Shown: piece after piece, positions 21,352 to 30,133 of the stretch
Layout of the letters: each line of letters opens with the position of its first letter
How positions within the stretch are numbered: the first letter of the stretch is position 1
NCBI GenBank assembly: GCA_016125585.1
Contig: WGLL01000005.1
Coordinates: forward strand, 434,001-498,000
Length of the DNA: 64,000 nt
Reading direction: 5' to 3'
Origin: Caulobacter sp.
GTDB taxonomy: Bacteria > Pseudomonadota > Alphaproteobacteria > Caulobacterales > Caulobacteraceae
The notes under the pieces: model-generated
Database searches by the model: none
Told to the model about the DNA's origin: nothing
Seen by the model: only the letters and a program-made list of their open reading frames with translations
Translations under genes and position numbers: made by a program

Positions 21352-21713
21352 TGTGTAACCTCGAGGTTTGTGGCCGCTCGCGCGATAGGGGAAACTCTGG
21401 CGTCGAACGATGTTTCGTCGATCAAAACAGCCAAGGCCTTCCCGCTCAGGGACCAATCTAGCCAGAAATCCCCGTGGGCCAAGCCAATCTTCACCCGGGC
21501 GGCCTGTCGGGCTTCTGTCGTAATCAGGCGACCGCGCGCCTAACTGTGGCGAGATTGTAACGCCCCCATGACGAATGGCCGCAAAGGCGTCATCATTCTT
21601 GTGACGTCCGGGGAAGCTGCCTAGTCTCGGAAAACCTCGCGGAGTCTCGTGCTCCGTGGCTGGCCGTTTGTGCGGCCGTAGGATCACTCGGGCTACTGGG
21701 GAAAGTGCTCAAC
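21352..21713. promoter_or_regulatory. Divergent promoter region, S9 peptidase / TonB receptor 2
   Basis: This 362-bp region must hold promoters for both directions. It contains TCGTAATCA at 21518-21526, the same 9-mer as in the palindrome before receptor 1, and GCGAGATTGT near 21550, whose reverse complement ACAATCTCGC occurs near 15603. No clear -35/-10 pair was identified. Confidence 0.45.
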
Positions 21714-24700
21714 ATGCTGGATCGCAAGTTTTTGTTCGGAACGACCGTCATCGCCGGCCTCGCCGCCGCCGCCCTGGTCGCTCCGACTGTCGCCTCGGCT
21801 CAGACGGCTCCGGCCGCCCAGCCGGCGCCCGCCGCCACGACCGCGGCTGACGATGAAGATGAAGATGACGGCGACGTCTCGGCCCTGGTCATCACCGGAT
21901 CGCGCATCAAGCGCTCGGAGTTCACCAGCTCCTCGCCGATCCAGGTGATCACCTCCGAGCAGTCGACCCTCGAAGGCCTGGTCGACACCGCTGAAATCCT
22001 GCAGCAGTCCTCGATCGCCAGCGGTTCGTTCCAGGTGAACAACCAGCTGACCGGCTTCGTGACCGATGGCGGCCCCGGGGCCAACACCATCTCGCTGCGC
22101 GGCCTGGGCGCCACCCGCACCCTGGTCCTGCTGAACGGCAAGCGCGTCGGCCCCGCCGGCACCCGCGGCACCGTCGGCCCCGTCGACCTGAACGTGATCC
22201 CGAGCTCGATCGTCGAGCGCTACGAGATCCTGAAGGACGGCGCCTCGTCGATCTACGGCTCCGACGCCGTCGCCGGCGTTATCAACATCATCACCAAGAC
22301 CAATCTCGACGGCATCGAGCTCAACGGCTACGCCAACGTCCCGTTTGAAACGGGCGGCGAGCAGTACCGTCTGAACGGCTCCTGGGGCATGACCTTCGAC
22401 CGGGGCTACATCAATGCCTCGTTCGACTATCGTGACAGCAAGGTCCTGCACCGCGGCGACCGCGACGACACCGCCTGCTCGGCCGACTACCTGTTCGGCG
22501 GCACCGGCTACAAGAAGGGCGCCCGGGTCGACTATCCGAACACCGACCCCGGCCAGCCCTACGCCAACGACCAGTACAAGTGCTACGGCCTGTTCTCGCG
22601 GGTTCTGCGGACGCCGTCCTTCGGCGACGTGATCTACCAGGACGCCGGCGTCACCTATCCGACCGCTGCGCAGGGCAACAACGCGCCGTCGTCCGTCGGT
22701 GGCGACCTGTTCGCCCGTCAGGGTCGCTCCGGCTACCCCGCGACCTTCCCCTACGGTCACTATGACGCCTGGCCGAGCGCCCGAGCCTCCATCCTGAGCC
22801 CGGCGAAGGTCACCAGCGCCTACTTCAGCGGCGGTTTCGACATCGCCCCGGCTGTCGAGGCCTACGGCGAACTGCTGCTGAACCGCCGGGAATCGACCCA
22901 GTACGGCGCCCGTCAGTTCTTCCCGACCGTGCCCTCGACCTACACCGGTCTGAACGCCGTTCGGAACGCCGCTTTCGCTCCGGCGGGCGGCAACTACCTG
23001 CCGATCATTCCGCTGAAGTCGGATCGTGACCAGCAGGTTGACTACTGGCGCACTGTCGTCGGCCTGCGCGGCGACATCGGCCGCTTCAGCTGGGACGTCT
23101 ACTACCAGCACAGCGACTCGAGCGCCGACTACGGCACCGACATCATCTATAACGACCGCGTTCTGGCCGTCACCGGCCGCAACGGAACGGCCGGTTGTGT
23201 CGATCCGGGCGGCGCGGCCAACATCTCGGGCTTCAGCTGTACGGCTCTGCCGGGCGGCATCGACTGGACCGCGAAGCGTATCCTCGAGGGTCAGTTCAAC
23301 GACGCCGAGCGCGCCTTCCTGTTCAAGCACGAGTACGGCAACACCACCTACAAGCAGGACATGGTTGAAGCGTCGGTCGCCGGCGACCTGTTCAACCTGC
23401 CCGCCGGTCCGCTGGGCGCCGCCTTCGGCGTCACCTACCGCAAGGATCAGATCGACGACCAGCCCGGCTTCAACGAAGCCAGCGGCAACCTGTGGGGCTC
23501 CACCTCCGCCGGTCGCACCAAGGGTTCGGACAGCGTCTATGAAACCTTCGGCGAACTGGAAATCCCGATCCTGAAGGGTCTGCCGGGCATCGAGAGCCTG
23601 GATGCCCAGGTGTCGGGCCGTTACACCGATTACGACAGCTACGGCAGCGGTTCGACCTACAAGCTGGGTCTGAACTGGCAGATCACTCCGTCCTGGCGGA
23701 TCCGTGGTTCGAAGGGCACCTCCTTCCGCGCCCCGGCCCTCTATGAGCTGTACCTGGCCAACCAGACCAGCTTCACCAACCAGGGCGCCGTCGATCCCTG
23801 CGGCACCTACGAAGACAACCCCAACCCGCTGATCCAGGCCAACTGTGCGGCGGCCGGCGTTCCGATCGGCTACATCCCGACCGGTTCCAGCGTTCTGGTC
23901 ACCACCGGCGGCGGCGCCGGCGTCCTCAACGCCGAAACCTCCGACGCCTACACCGTGGGCGTGATCTGGACCCCCAGCTTCATCGACCTGTCGGTGGCGG
24001 TTGAGTACTTCGACTACAAGGTGAACGATGAAATCCGCCAGTTCGGTGCGGCCAACATCGCCTACCAGTGCTACTCGTCGAACAGCTACCCGACCGACCC
24101 CTTCTGCACCCTGCTCACCCGGGCTCCGGCCAGCGATCCGCTGCGCCCGAACCAGATCCTGACGCTCAACAACAGCTACGTGAACGTCGCCGAGCAGATC
24201 AACCGCGGGATCGACCTGACCCTGCGCTACCAGCATGAGTTCGATGTCGGTCGCCTGACCTTCGACGGCCAGTTCACCTGGCAGACGAAGGACACCACGA
24301 CCCTCCTCGGCGGCGCCGCCACTGAAGACTACAACGGCACCACCACCGAGCCGGACTTCACGGGCACCATGTCCCTGCGCTTCGACCGTGGCGACTGGAC
24401 CGTGTTCTGGAACACCGACCTGATCGGCAAGCAGTCGGATACCGAAACCTTCGGCGGCGACGTCTTCGCCTACAGCCGCTACGCCGACGTTCCGAACGGC
24501 ATCCTGTCGACCAACTGTAACAACCCGGCCAACTACTGCGTCTATTACAAGCAGTACGCCGAGTTCACCGCCTACCACTCGCTGTCGGTGCGCCGGAAGA
24601 TGGATGACTGGACCTTCCAGGCCGGTATCCAGAACCTGTTCGACGAGCGTCCGCCGTCCGCTTCGGCCGGCCAGTTCCGCAGCGGCACCGCCGCTCTGAA

Positions 24701-24755
24701 CCTCTACGACGTTCGTGGTCGTCGCGCCTTCATCGCGATCACCAAGCGCTGGTAG
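21714..24755 (+). CDS. TonB-dependent outer-membrane receptor 2
   Basis: The 1013-residue product has a signal peptide ending near residue 29 (VASA/Q) and an acidic N-terminal spacer (DDEDEDDGD). The plug holds LVITGSRIKR, the RGL motif SLRGLGATRTLVLLNGKR and GASSIYGSDAVAGVINI. A large barrel ends in Trp (IAITKRW). ATG 21714 is preferred; a GTG at 21705 lies closer to the GGGGA ribosome site and remains possible. It belongs to the same broad subfamily as receptor 1, but the two differ clearly in sequence. It is divergently transcribed from the S9 peptidase. Substrate unknown. Confidence 0.92.
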   Translation: MLDRKFLFGTTVIAGLAAAALVAPTVASAQTAPAAQPAPAATTAADDEDEDDGDVSALVITGSRIKRSEFTSSSPIQVITSEQSTLEGLVDTAEILQQSSIASGSFQVNNQLTGFVTDGGPGANTISLRGLGATRTLVLLNGKRVGPAGTRGTVGPVDLNVIPSSIVERYEILKDGASSIYGSDAVAGVINIITKTNLDGIELNGYANVPFETGGEQYRLNGSWGMTFDRGYINASFDYRDSKVLHRGDRDDTACSADYLFGGTGYKKGARVDYPNTDPGQPYANDQYKCYGLFSRVLRTPSFGDVIYQDAGVTYPTAAQGNNAPSSVGGDLFARQGRSGYPATFPYGHYDAWPSARASILSPAKVTSAYFSGGFDIAPAVEAYGELLLNRRESTQYGARQFFPTVPSTYTGLNAVRNAAFAPAGGNYLPIIPLKSDRDQQVDYWRTVVGLRGDIGRFSWDVYYQHSDSSADYGTDIIYNDRVLAVTGRNGTAGCVDPGGAANISGFSCTALPGGIDWTAKRILEGQFNDAERAFLFKHEYGNTTYKQDMVEASVAGDLFNLPAGPLGAAFGVTYRKDQIDDQPGFNEASGNLWGSTSAGRTKGSDSVYETFGELEIPILKGLPGIESLDAQVSGRYTDYDSYGSGSTYKLGLNWQITPSWRIRGSKGTSFRAPALYELYLANQTSFTNQGAVDPCGTYEDNPNPLIQANCAAAGVPIGYIPTGSSVLVTTGGGAGVLNAETSDAYTVGVIWTPSFIDLSVAVEYFDYKVNDEIRQFGAANIAYQCYSSNSYPTDPFCTLLTRAPASDPLRPNQILTLNNSYVNVAEQINRGIDLTLRYQHEFDVGRLTFDGQFTWQTKDTTTLLGGAATEDYNGTTTEPDFTGTMSLRFDRGDWTVFWNTDLIGKQSDTETFGGDVFAYSRYADVPNGILSTNCNNPANYCVYYKQYAEFTAYHSLSVRRKMDDWTFQAGIQNLFDERPPSASAGQFRSGTAALNLYDVRGRRAFIAITKRW

Positions 24756-24788
24756 TAAGCCCAGCGTCACGTCTTCGAGTGACCGGAG

Positions 24789-24826
24789 AGGCCGGCGGGG
24801 GAAACCCCGCCGGCCTTTTCTTTTGC
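24789..24826 (+). terminator. Intrinsic terminator after TonB receptor 2
   Basis: A 12-bp stem (AGGCCGGCGGGG / CCCCGCCGGCCT) closed by a GAAA tetraloop, followed by TTTCTTTT, 33 bp after the stop. Confidence 0.9.
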
Positions 24827-24887
24827 ACCGATCGCCGCCGGGTCGATCGCTGAGCCATCTCCGCAGGCGAGCGCCCATATCCGCTCA

Positions 24888-24905
24888 CCCCGGCGAAGGC
24901 CGGGG
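24888..24905. repeat. Dispersed hairpin repeat, copy 1
   Basis: CCCCGGC-GAAG-GCCGGGG, a perfect 7-bp stem with a GAAG loop. This motif is a common intergenic element in Caulobacterales and sphingomonads (from memory). Confidence 0.7.
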
Positions 24906-25046
24906 CCCAGCCGCCAGAGCACAGATTCTCGCGCAATTGTCTCGCCTGCGCCGGAGGACCCGGTGGGTCAGGACGTGTGGAAGGCTGTTCGCCCGGGCCG
25001 CCGGGCCGGCGCGCGGCAAGTCCGCAGGCCCCTAGCCATCCGCCCA

Positions 25047-25064
25047 CCCCGGCGAAGGTCGGGG
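25047..25064. repeat. Dispersed hairpin repeat, copy 2 (one G-U change)
   Basis: CCCCGGC-GAAG-GTCGGGG. The single C-to-T change keeps pairing as G-U in RNA. Confidence 0.65.
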
Positions 25065-25356
25065 CTCATCCACCAGAGGACAGCGTCTCGCGCAATTGTC
25101 CTGCTGCCGCTGGAGGGCGGGGTGTGCCAGCAGGTGCGAAAGGCTGTTGGCCCGGGCCGCAGTGTAGGCGCCCTGCAAATCCGCCAGCCCCGGACCATCC
25201 GCCTGCGCCGGCCAGGCCCGAAGCCCTTGATGACAGCCCAGCCCTCCCGGAACCGCCCCGGCAGGCGGGACGCACCCAGCCGTGAGCAGACCATGCCGGC
25301 CCTCAAAGGCCGCGGTCAGGACAAATCGGAATGGGGCCGCTGAGGCCCCCGGGAGC

Positions 25357-27141
25357 CTACCGCGCCAGCTGGGGCGTCGGGGCCAGCACGGTGGCGCCGC
25401 GCTCGCGCAGGCGGGCCTGCGCCAGTCGGTCCATGGCCGCCTCGGCCCGGGGATCGCCGAACACCCAGGCGGCCGCCGCCAGCGTCTTGATCGAGGTCGA
25501 GCTGACGCCGAACATCCGCTCCAGGGCTTCGAAGGGCGACTTGGGTCCGCCGATCATCTTCAGCTTCACATCACCCTTGATGCCGGCCAGCGTCTTGGCC
25601 TCGTCAACGGCGTCGTAGAAGCCGCCGAGGCGGTCGACCAGGCCAAGCTGCTGCGCCTGGGCGCCGGTCCAGACCCGGCCCTTGGCCAGTTCGCGCACCT
25701 TGTCGGGGGACATCTTGCGGCCTTCCGCGACGCGTTGCACGAAGCCGTTGTAGATGGTGTCCATCCAGCCGGCGAAGGCCGCCCGCTGCGCCTGGTTGAA
25801 GCTGTCCTGGGTGCCGAAGGCGTCGGCATACTCGCCGCCGACCCGGGTTTCCCGCACATCGACGCCGAACCGACCCAGGGCGTCGCCCAGCACGAACTTG
25901 CCGCCATAGACGCCGATGGACCCGGTCAGGGTGGTGGGCTGGGCGACGATCCTGTCGGCCTGGGACGAGATCCAGTAACCGCCCGAAGCCGCATAGCTGC
26001 CCATGCTGACCACCACCGGCTTGCCGGCCGCCCGGGCCGCCTTGACAGCCGACAGGATCTGCTCCGAGGCGGTGTCCGACCCGCCGGGGGAGGAGACGCG
26101 GAAGACGATGGCCTTGACGCTCTTGTCCTCGATCGCCTCGTAGAAGGCGTTGGCGATCTCGTCCGACCAGACGGTTTCCTCGCCGCCGAACGGCGAACCG
26201 CCGCCGCCCGCGCCGGTCATGATCGCCCCTTCGGCGCCGATGACCGCGATGGTCTGGCCGGAGCCGCTCTGGGCCTTGGGGCTGTAGTCGTCGAAGTCGA
26301 CCAGTTTGGCGCCCTTGCCTGCCTTGGACAGCAGGGCGTCCGAGGCCTCCTTCACCTGACCGACCCTGTCGATCAGCTTGCGCGCGCGGGCCTGGTCGGC
26401 GGACCACGGCCCGCCCTCGATGGCGCGCACCATCTCTTCGGGGGCGATCTTGCGGTCAGACGCGGCGGTCACCAGGCTGGTGCGATAGATCGAGCCCATC
26501 CACGACAGCTGCGCCTCCTTGTGGGCCGGCGTGTAGTCGTCGTGCAGGTAGGGATTGACCGCGTTCTTGAATTCCTTGCGCTGCTCGAAGTCGGCCTTGA
26601 CGCCGTATTTGTCGAACAGGCGCTTGAAGAACATGTCCTCCACCGCCATCCCGGTGGCCTGGAAGGCGGCGCCGGGCTGCATCCATACCTCGCCGGACGA
26701 GGCGGCCAGCATATAGGTCGAGGTCACGGCGCCGGAGGGATAGAGCCCCTGGCTGTGGGCGATCATCGGCTTGCCGGTGGCGCGGAAACGGCGGAAGGCC
26801 TGGGCCAGTTCGTCGGCCGCGGCCGGGCTCATGCCGCCTTCCGGCAGGCGCACGAACACGCCCTTGACCCGGTCGTCGGCTCCGGCCGCCTTGAGCTTTT
26901 CGATGATCGAGATCACCGAATCGCCGCCGCCGCCGAAGGCCGCGAAGGGATTTTGCGATTCCTGGTCCGACAGACCGCCGCGCAGATCCAGCTGCAGCAC
27001 CGCCGCAGACGGCGTTGCGGGGCCCTCGGCGCTCTTCATGGCGGACCCGACCAGTCCGGCGATGAGAATCGTCGGAATGACGACCATGAAAAGGACAAGG
27101 CCGACAAACACGCCGGCGACGGTCAGGAGGAACTGCTTCAT
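25357..27141 (-). CDS. sppA: Signal peptide peptidase SppA, 67-kDa (long) type
   Basis: The 594-residue protein has an N-terminal membrane anchor (residues about 4-33) and two tandem S49 domains. The catalytic Lys is probably K192 in EFKNAVNPY (first domain) and the nucleophile S386 in SYAASGGYWIS (second domain), the Ser/Lys dyad split as in E. coli SppA. It degrades cleaved signal peptides in the membrane. Its length matches the long enterobacterial type rather than the short form. The ATG at 27141 follows GGGGA. It is transcribed away from the tRNA-Pro gene on the same strand. Confidence 0.93.
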   Translation of the reverse strand: MKQFLLTVAGVFVGLVLFMVVIPTILIAGLVGSAMKSAEGPATPSAAVLQLDLRGGLSDQESQNPFAAFGGGGDSVISIIEKLKAAGADDRVKGVFVRLPEGGMSPAAADELAQAFRRFRATGKPMIAHSQGLYPSGAVTSTYMLAASSGEVWMQPGAAFQATGMAVEDMFFKRLFDKYGVKADFEQRKEFKNAVNPYLHDDYTPAHKEAQLSWMGSIYRTSLVTAASDRKIAPEEMVRAIEGGPWSADQARARKLIDRVGQVKEASDALLSKAGKGAKLVDFDDYSPKAQSGSGQTIAVIGAEGAIMTGAGGGGSPFGGEETVWSDEIANAFYEAIEDKSVKAIVFRVSSPGGSDTASEQILSAVKAARAAGKPVVVSMGSYAASGGYWISSQADRIVAQPTTLTGSIGVYGGKFVLGDALGRFGVDVRETRVGGEYADAFGTQDSFNQAQRAAFAGWMDTIYNGFVQRVAEGRKMSPDKVRELAKGRVWTGAQAQQLGLVDRLGGFYDAVDEAKTLAGIKGDVKLKMIGGPKSPFEALERMFGVSSTSIKTLAAAAWVFGDPRAEAAMDRLAQARLRERGATVLAPTPQLAR

Positions 27142-27275
27142 CGATATCCCCAGGAAACTCTGCGCGGCACGCTATAGCTTTGCGCGATGCGGTCAAATGA
27201 AGTCGCCGCAACAAACCGCGATCCAGCCGGGCTTTTTCCCTTCTGGGGCGGTGTTTTTCATCAGGGGAAGGGAAA

Positions 27276-27352
27276 TGGTCGGAGTGGCAGGATTTGAACC
27301 TGCGACCCCCGCGTCCCGAACGCGGTGCTCTACCAGACTGAGCCACACTCCG
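27276..27352 (-). tRNA. tRNA-Pro (anticodon CGG)
   Basis: A full cloverleaf is visible on the minus strand: acceptor CGGAGTG/CACTCCG, T-arm GGTTCAAATCC, anticodon loop TTCGGGA, discriminator A and an encoded CCA (27276-27278). Confidence 0.95.
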
Positions 27353-27483
27353 ACTTGAGGAGCGGGCTTATAGAGGAGGCCGACAGGGCCCGCAACCATT
27401 GAAACGAAGCCGTTGCATCGGCCGCGCGCCTGCGCTATCTCCCCCCACCTCGCGGGCCGCTCGCCGGTCCTCGCCGTTCCTGC

Positions 27484-27557
27484 TGGGGAATGGTGTAATG
27501 GTAACACAGCGGTTTTTGGTACCGTCATTCTAGGTTCGAGTCCTAGTTCCCCAGCCA
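27484..27557 (+). tRNA. tRNA-Gln (anticodon TTG)
   Basis: Acceptor TGGGGAA pairs with TTCCCCA, anticodon loop TTTTGGT, T-arm GGTTCGAGTCC, discriminator G and encoded CCA. It is divergent from tRNA-Pro, with 131 bp between them. Confidence 0.95.
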
Positions 27558-27589
27558 CGGCGCCCGCGCCCTTCCCAATTCTCCCGCTT

Positions 27590-27607
27590 CCCCGGCGAAG
27601 GCCGGGG
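27590..27607. repeat. Dispersed hairpin repeat, copy 3
   Basis: Perfect CCCCGGC-GAAG-GCCGGGG, followed by TCCAG. About 75 bp on, GTGGACCCAGCCAAAGCCGGG (27662-) looks like a decayed inverted copy, giving a paired REP-like arrangement between tRNA-Gln and the outer-membrane gene. Confidence 0.7.
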
Positions 27608-27754
27608 TCCAGTCGCTCAAGCGCGACTTGATGGGTCCATGGCGCCAGCGCTCCGGCATCCTGTGGACCCAGCCAAAGCCGGGCAGGCGGACATCATGCA
27701 CCGGTCAGTTCGCGCAGCTGTGAGCCGGGGGCGAAGCTGAAGCCCCGCCCCCGC

Positions 27755-29152
27755 CTACTCGATCTTCAGCCGCAGGAAGACCATGCTGCCCACGGGATCA
27801 CCGTAGCTCGCCGACAGGGGCGCTGGGATGTCATAGCCGTTGACCAGGGCCCCGACGCCGACCTTGGCGTGATCGCCCAGCCGCCAGTCGCGGATGACGC
27901 CCAGCGACGCCTTGCGGACGGTGTATTGCGGTCCGTGGTGAACCCCCGGCGTCAGTTCGGCCTGATCGACCTGCTCGGCGCGGGCGAACAGGGTCCAGGC
28001 GTCGCTTGGCTGATAGGCGGCCTCGACCAGCCAGGCCTGTGAGACGCCCCCGGGAACGCGGTCCTTGCGGGCCCAGGCCAGGGTGGCCGACAGCTTGCCG
28101 TCGGCGCCCAGTTTGCGGCTGTAGAGGGCGCTCAGCGACACCCGCCGCTCGTCCTCGTCCGGCTCCAGAGCCTCGGGGCTGTTGATGCTGGCCCAGCTGG
28201 CCTGCAGGGCCCAGTTGTCGGTCGGATTGTAGCTGAACCGCACCGCCGAGGAATCCAGCGCGCCGCTCTCGATGTCATAGCGCTTCTCGTCTGGCTCCCG
28301 CCCCCGGAACCGGGAGGCCTCGAGCTTGAACGGCCCGGCGGCGTAGCCGGCCGTGACCACGCCAAAGGTGATGTGCGTGGAATCCAGCCAGTGGTGGGTG
28401 ATCGGCGCTTCGGGGCTGTCGACCGCCGCCGGCCGGTGCATGAAGGCCGGCGGTCCGAAGGCGGGCTCGCCGGGCAGGCCGGCATAGACAAAGATGCTCT
28501 GGTCGCCGGCGAAGCTGTAACTGTAGCTGGCCGACAGCTCCATGAAGAGATCATGCGGGTGTTGCCGGTCGATCAGGGGGTCGACGCCGTTGGCGCTTTC
28601 GCCGGCCGCCAGCAACAGCGGATAGCCGTTCTTGCCCATTAGCGGATCGGGGCTGAGCATGGCCCGCAACGTCACCTTGTGCGGCCCCCAGTCGCGGGTG
28701 GCGGTGGTCATCACCATCCCGGCCAGGAAGCCCTTGGAATCGCCGCGCGGGCCGCTCTGGTCGGCGTAGACCAGATTGAGCAGGGCGTGGCTCATCACCA
28801 TCCAGTCGCCGGCCATGCTGTGCACGCCGCCGTGGCCGGCCGCCTGCGGCTGCCAGCTGGTGCCGCTGGCGTCGCGGGACATGGCCCAGGGGCCGTAGGG
28901 GCTGGTCATGCCGTGGTGAGCCGACATGTCCATTCCGGCCATGTCCTTGCTGGTCATGTCCATGCCGGGCATGTCCATTCCGGGCTTGGGCGCGTCAGCG
29001 GCGGCCTCCCCGGGCATGGTCATGGGTTCGCCGGGCTTCGGCGGGGCGGTCTTGTCGTGGTCCATGTGCTGGGCCAGGGCGGGCAGGGCCATGCCGGCGG
29101 TCGCCAGCAGGCTGGCGGCGCCAATCACGGCGCGCAGTGTCTTCGAGGTCAT
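27755..29152 (-). CDS. Outer-membrane beta-barrel-like protein with Met/His-rich N-terminus (probable copper handling)
   Basis: The 465-residue protein has a signal peptide ending ALA at about residue 27. Residues 29-83 are rich in Met, His and Asp (MDMPGMDM, MAGMDMSAHHGM), typical of Cu(I)-binding segments in Cop/Pco/Cus proteins. The remaining ~370 residues alternate polar and hydrophobic positions like a barrel and end LRLKIE. An excellent AAGGAGGG precedes the ATG at 29152. A small Cys-rich exported protein lies 62 bp upstream on the same strand. A copper role is inferred from composition and context. Confidence 0.82.
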   Translation of the reverse strand: MTSKTLRAVIGAASLLATAGMALPALAQHMDHDKTAPPKPGEPMTMPGEAAADAPKPGMDMPGMDMTSKDMAGMDMSAHHGMTSPYGPWAMSRDASGTSWQPQAAGHGGVHSMAGDWMVMSHALLNLVYADQSGPRGDSKGFLAGMVMTTATRDWGPHKVTLRAMLSPDPLMGKNGYPLLLAAGESANGVDPLIDRQHPHDLFMELSASYSYSFAGDQSIFVYAGLPGEPAFGPPAFMHRPAAVDSPEAPITHHWLDSTHITFGVVTAGYAAGPFKLEASRFRGREPDEKRYDIESGALDSSAVRFSYNPTDNWALQASWASINSPEALEPDEDERRVSLSALYSRKLGADGKLSATLAWARKDRVPGGVSQAWLVEAAYQPSDAWTLFARAEQVDQAELTPGVHHGPQYTVRKASLGVIRDWRLGDHAKVGVGALVNGYDIPAPLSASYGDPVGSMVFLRLKIE

Positions 29153-29214
29153 CGGAACCCTCCTTGATCTGAAACATTGGCGGATCGCCGCGGGGCGGCG
29201 AGGCTATGGATCGA

Positions 29215-29541
29215 TCAGGCGCGGGGCGGACGAGGGTCGGGCGGCACCTCGCGGCCGGTCAGGGTCGTCAGGGTCATGACGAACCGGCTGGAGGGGGCGG
29301 ACGCCGTCGGGGGCAGGATGTCTTCGAGCCGGTCCGGCGCCGGCAGGCAGCCGATGCAGCAACTGCCGCTCAGCATCGCCTTTGCCGGGCCCGGCGTCGG
29401 CGCATGGTCTTTGGGCGTGGCGGGCGCTTCGTGGCAGGGCGGCGTCATGGCGGCCGCGGGCGCCGGCGCGGCGCGCGCGAACCCACCCGCGGCGAAGACC
29501 ATCGCCGTCAGGATCAGCAGCAGGAGGCGCAGGCCGGACAT
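29215..29541 (-). CDS. Small exported cysteine-containing protein, possible metal binding
   Basis: The 108-residue product has a hydrophobic signal (MSGLRLLLLILTAMVFAAGG to ARAA) and four cysteines: C36 in TPPCHEAP and C61, C62, C65 in SGSCCIGC. A CCxxC plus CH pattern is common in small copper-responsive exported proteins. The C-terminus is Pro-rich. It probably forms an operon with the Met-rich outer-membrane protein. The ribosome site is weak. It is not assignable to a named family by eye. Confidence 0.68.
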   Translation of the reverse strand: MSGLRLLLLILTAMVFAAGGFARAAPAPAAAMTPPCHEAPATPKDHAPTPGPAKAMLSGSCCIGCLPAPDRLEDILPPTASAPSSRFVMTLTTLTGREVPPDPRPPRA

Positions 29542-29572
29542 GACGCCCAGATAGGCCCGTTTCGCCCCGGAC

Positions 29573-30133
29573 TCAATGTTCCCGCAGGGTCTGTCCCTTG
29601 CCGACCGGCTGCAGGCTGTCGCCGCCGTTCAGTGGCAGCTGCATGAAGACGATGTCGACCCATCGGCCCAGCTTGTAGCCGACCGACCGGAATACCCCCG
29701 TATGGGCGAACCCGAGCGCCTCATGCAGCCGGATGGAGCCGGCGTTCTCGCTGTCGCCGATCACCGCCACCATCTGCCTCAGGTCCAGCGCGCTGCACAG
29801 CTCGATCAGCCGCGTCAGCATCAGCCGGCCGACGCCGTGGCCCTTGGCCGAGGGCAGGACATAGACGCTGTCCTCGACGGTGTAGCGATAGGCCGACCTG
29901 GGCCGGAAAGGCTTGGCGTAGCACAGGCCCACCACCGCCCCGTCCAGTTCGGCGACCAGATAGGGCAGCCCCATCGCCTTAACCTCGGCCAGCCGCCGGG
30001 CCATCTCCGCCGGGGAGGGGGCCTCTTCCTCGAAGGTGCCGAAGCCGTTCAGGCAGGCGTCGCCATAAATGGCCGCCAGCGCCGGAGCATCGTCCGGCGT
30101 GGCGTCGCGCAGGGTGATCAAGCGGTCTCCCAT
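29573..30133 (-). CDS. GNAT N-acetyltransferase, PAT/Bar (phosphinothricin acetyltransferase) type
   Basis: The 186-residue protein begins ITLRDATPDDAPALAAIYGD. The acetyl-CoA loop is VLPSAKGHGVGRLMLTRLI, followed by IGDSENAGSIRLHEALGFAHTG and VGYKLGRWVD, all typical of the PAT subfamily. The actual substrate may be an amino acid or a small amine. It overlaps the end of the oligopeptidase gene by 16 bases (ATG at 30133, upstream stop at 30118), so it is likely translated by coupling. Confidence 0.9.
   Translation of the reverse strand: MGDRLITLRDATPDDAPALAAIYGDACLNGFGTFEEEAPSPAEMARRLAEVKAMGLPYLVAELDGAVVGLCYAKPFRPRSAYRYTVEDSVYVLPSAKGHGVGRLMLTRLIELCSALDLRQMVAVIGDSENAGSIRLHEALGFAHTGVFRSVGYKLGRWVDIVFMQLPLNGGDSLQPVGKGQTLREH

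Larger units (their letters stand above)
24881..25228. repeat. 159-bp imperfect direct repeat, two copies plus a partial third
   Basis: Unit 1 is 24881-25039 and unit 2 is 25040-25198; a third copy starts at 25199 and decays after about 30 bp. The spacing is exactly 159 bp at three separate anchors: CACCCCGGCGAAGG (24886/25045), TCTCGCGCAATTGTC (24927/25086) and AAGGCTGTT (24981/25140). The units differ by many substitutions but no net indel between anchors. Each carries one copy of the CCCCGGC-GAAG hairpin. No gene is supported across 24756-25356. Confidence 0.8.

Noticed and set aside
15714..21687. Lasso-peptide-type cluster (TonB receptor plus S9 isopeptidase-like gene)
   Set aside because: No precursor, B or C biosynthesis genes, or ECF sigma/anti-sigma pair are present, and the S9 enzyme looks like a general peptidase.
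25282..27177. 631-residue plus-strand frame opposite sppA
   Set aside because: Shadow of SppA with repetitive Gly/Leu/His composition.
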